A stretch of DNA of 40,034 nt from an uncultured Acetatifactor sp. (GTDB lineage: Bacteria > Bacillota > Clostridia > Lachnospirales > Lachnospiraceae): NCBI GenBank assembly GCA_910587755.1, contig CAJUNZ010000017.1, forward strand, positions 1-40,034, written 5' to 3'. A program made the position numbers and the translations under genes. Positions 39,549 to 40,034 of the stretch are shown here, in pieces. The notes beneath the pieces were generated by a model that was not told the DNA's origin, did no database searches, and saw only the letters and a list, made by a program, of their open reading frames with translations. Position 1 is the stretch's first letter. The number at the start of each line of letters is the position of its first letter.

Positions 39549-40034
39549 CTATTGGAGGGAGATGACCGCCCGGTTCAGGGGTTCATACATGCCCCTGGGC
39601 AGGGGCAGCACGGAGCCGTTCTGGAGGGTGACTTGGGTTCTGGTTATGCGTACCACCCGGCTCAGATTCAGGATATAGGATCTGCCCAGACGAAAAAAAC
39701 ATGCATTCAGCAGGGATTCAAATTCTCCCAGAGTCTTTTTTACCGTGTAGTCCTGCTTTCCGTGGATGGTCACATAGTTTCGGCACACTTCCAGATAATG
39801 GATTTGGTGCAGGGGGATGCGCAGCACTTCTCCCGGCAGCTGCAGGGTCAGCATCTGTTCGCTGCGGTGCAGTTTTTCCAGGGCCCGCTCAAGCACCTGG
39901 CAGAATTTTTCTTTCTGCACAGGTTTCATCAGATAGTGCAGGGCCGCTACGTCATAGCCCTCTGCGATGTAATCGGAATATCCGGTGATGAAGACGATCT
40001 GAACGGACTCGTTTTCCCGCCGGATGGTTCTGGC
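39549..40034 (-). CDS. LytTR-family response regulator, 5' end cut by window
   Basis: The frame is open to the right edge, so the start lies outside. Visible first are the last 40 residues of a receiver domain (VQIVFITGYSDYIAEGYDV, then YLMKPV with the conserved Lys-Pro). A LytTR DNA-binding domain follows (PLHQIHYLEVCRNYVTIH, then FFRLGRSYILNLSRVVRI). Such regulators bind paired 9-bp repeats upstream of target promoters and respond to GHKL kinases. The downstream kinase and ABC pair on the same strand are probable partner and target. Confidence 0.9.
   Translation of the reverse strand, partial: ARTIRRENESVQIVFITGYSDYIAEGYDVAALHYLMKPVQKEKFCQVLERALEKLHRSEQMLTLQLPGEVLRIPLHQIHYLEVCRNYVTIHGKQDYTVKKTLGEFESLLNACFFRLGRSYILNLSRVVRITRTQVTLQNGSVLPLPRGMYEPLNRAVISLQ

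Overview
The window reads as a chromosomal segment of a Gram-positive, spore-former-lineage Clostridia, most likely a Lachnospiraceae gut anaerobe (inference). The basis is gene content and order (rqcH, yicC-remA-gmk-rpoZ-rimO-pgsA-cinA, recA-recX, rny, a SpoIIM-family gene), strong Shine-Dalgarno sites, canonical TTGACA/TATAAT promoters, a Gram-positive LexA box at recA, and lineage-typical families (DUF4474, KTSC, GHKL/LytTR, paired ABC exporters). No rRNA, tRNA, CRISPR array or complete insertion sequence was seen.

Layout. 1-9.1 kb is conserved housekeeping: a MurJ/SpoVB-type flippase cut by the left edge, rqcH on the minus strand, then a seven-gene plus-strand operon (yicC to cinA) driven by one clear promoter with a stem-loop leader and closed by a strong terminator. 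9.2-13.0 kb holds two overlapping ABC exporter half-transporters. 13.0-16.9 kb is a minus-strand restriction-modification module: a fused double adenine methyltransferase followed by an AlwI/BspD6I-family endonuclease, with a terminator-like hairpin in the leader and a 14-bp inverted repeat between the two genes. 17.1-21.0 kb holds recA (SOS-controlled), recX and rny. 21.1-25.3 kb holds a class Ic aminotransferase, a Nudix hydrolase, a SpoIIM-family protein and a DAHP synthase.

25.4-30.3 kb is accessory: an ECF-like sigma factor with a putative anti-sigma partner, remnants of probably two transposases, a secreted protein with a KTSC-domain partner, an aromatic-acid-exporter-like membrane protein with a repeat-built N-terminus, and an SRAP (YedK/HMCES) protein. 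30.5-34.9 kb encodes a large secreted protein with three short helical repeats and beta-rich modules, then a DUF4474 protein translationally coupled to a calcineurin-like phosphoesterase. 35.0-40.0 kb is a second ABC exporter pair, paralogous to the first in the same A-B order, downstream of a soluble GHKL sensor kinase and a LytTR response regulator cut by the right edge.

The least ordinary parts are the restriction-modification module with its RNA-structure signals, the duplicated exporter pairs (one tied to a two-component system), the 30-39 bp tandem repeats at several unrelated loci (rqcH, anti-sigma, exporter, surface protein and one intergenic spacer), and the decayed transposase ends behind the sigma/anti-sigma pair. 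Functions are assigned by recognising motifs by eye; no database search was run.
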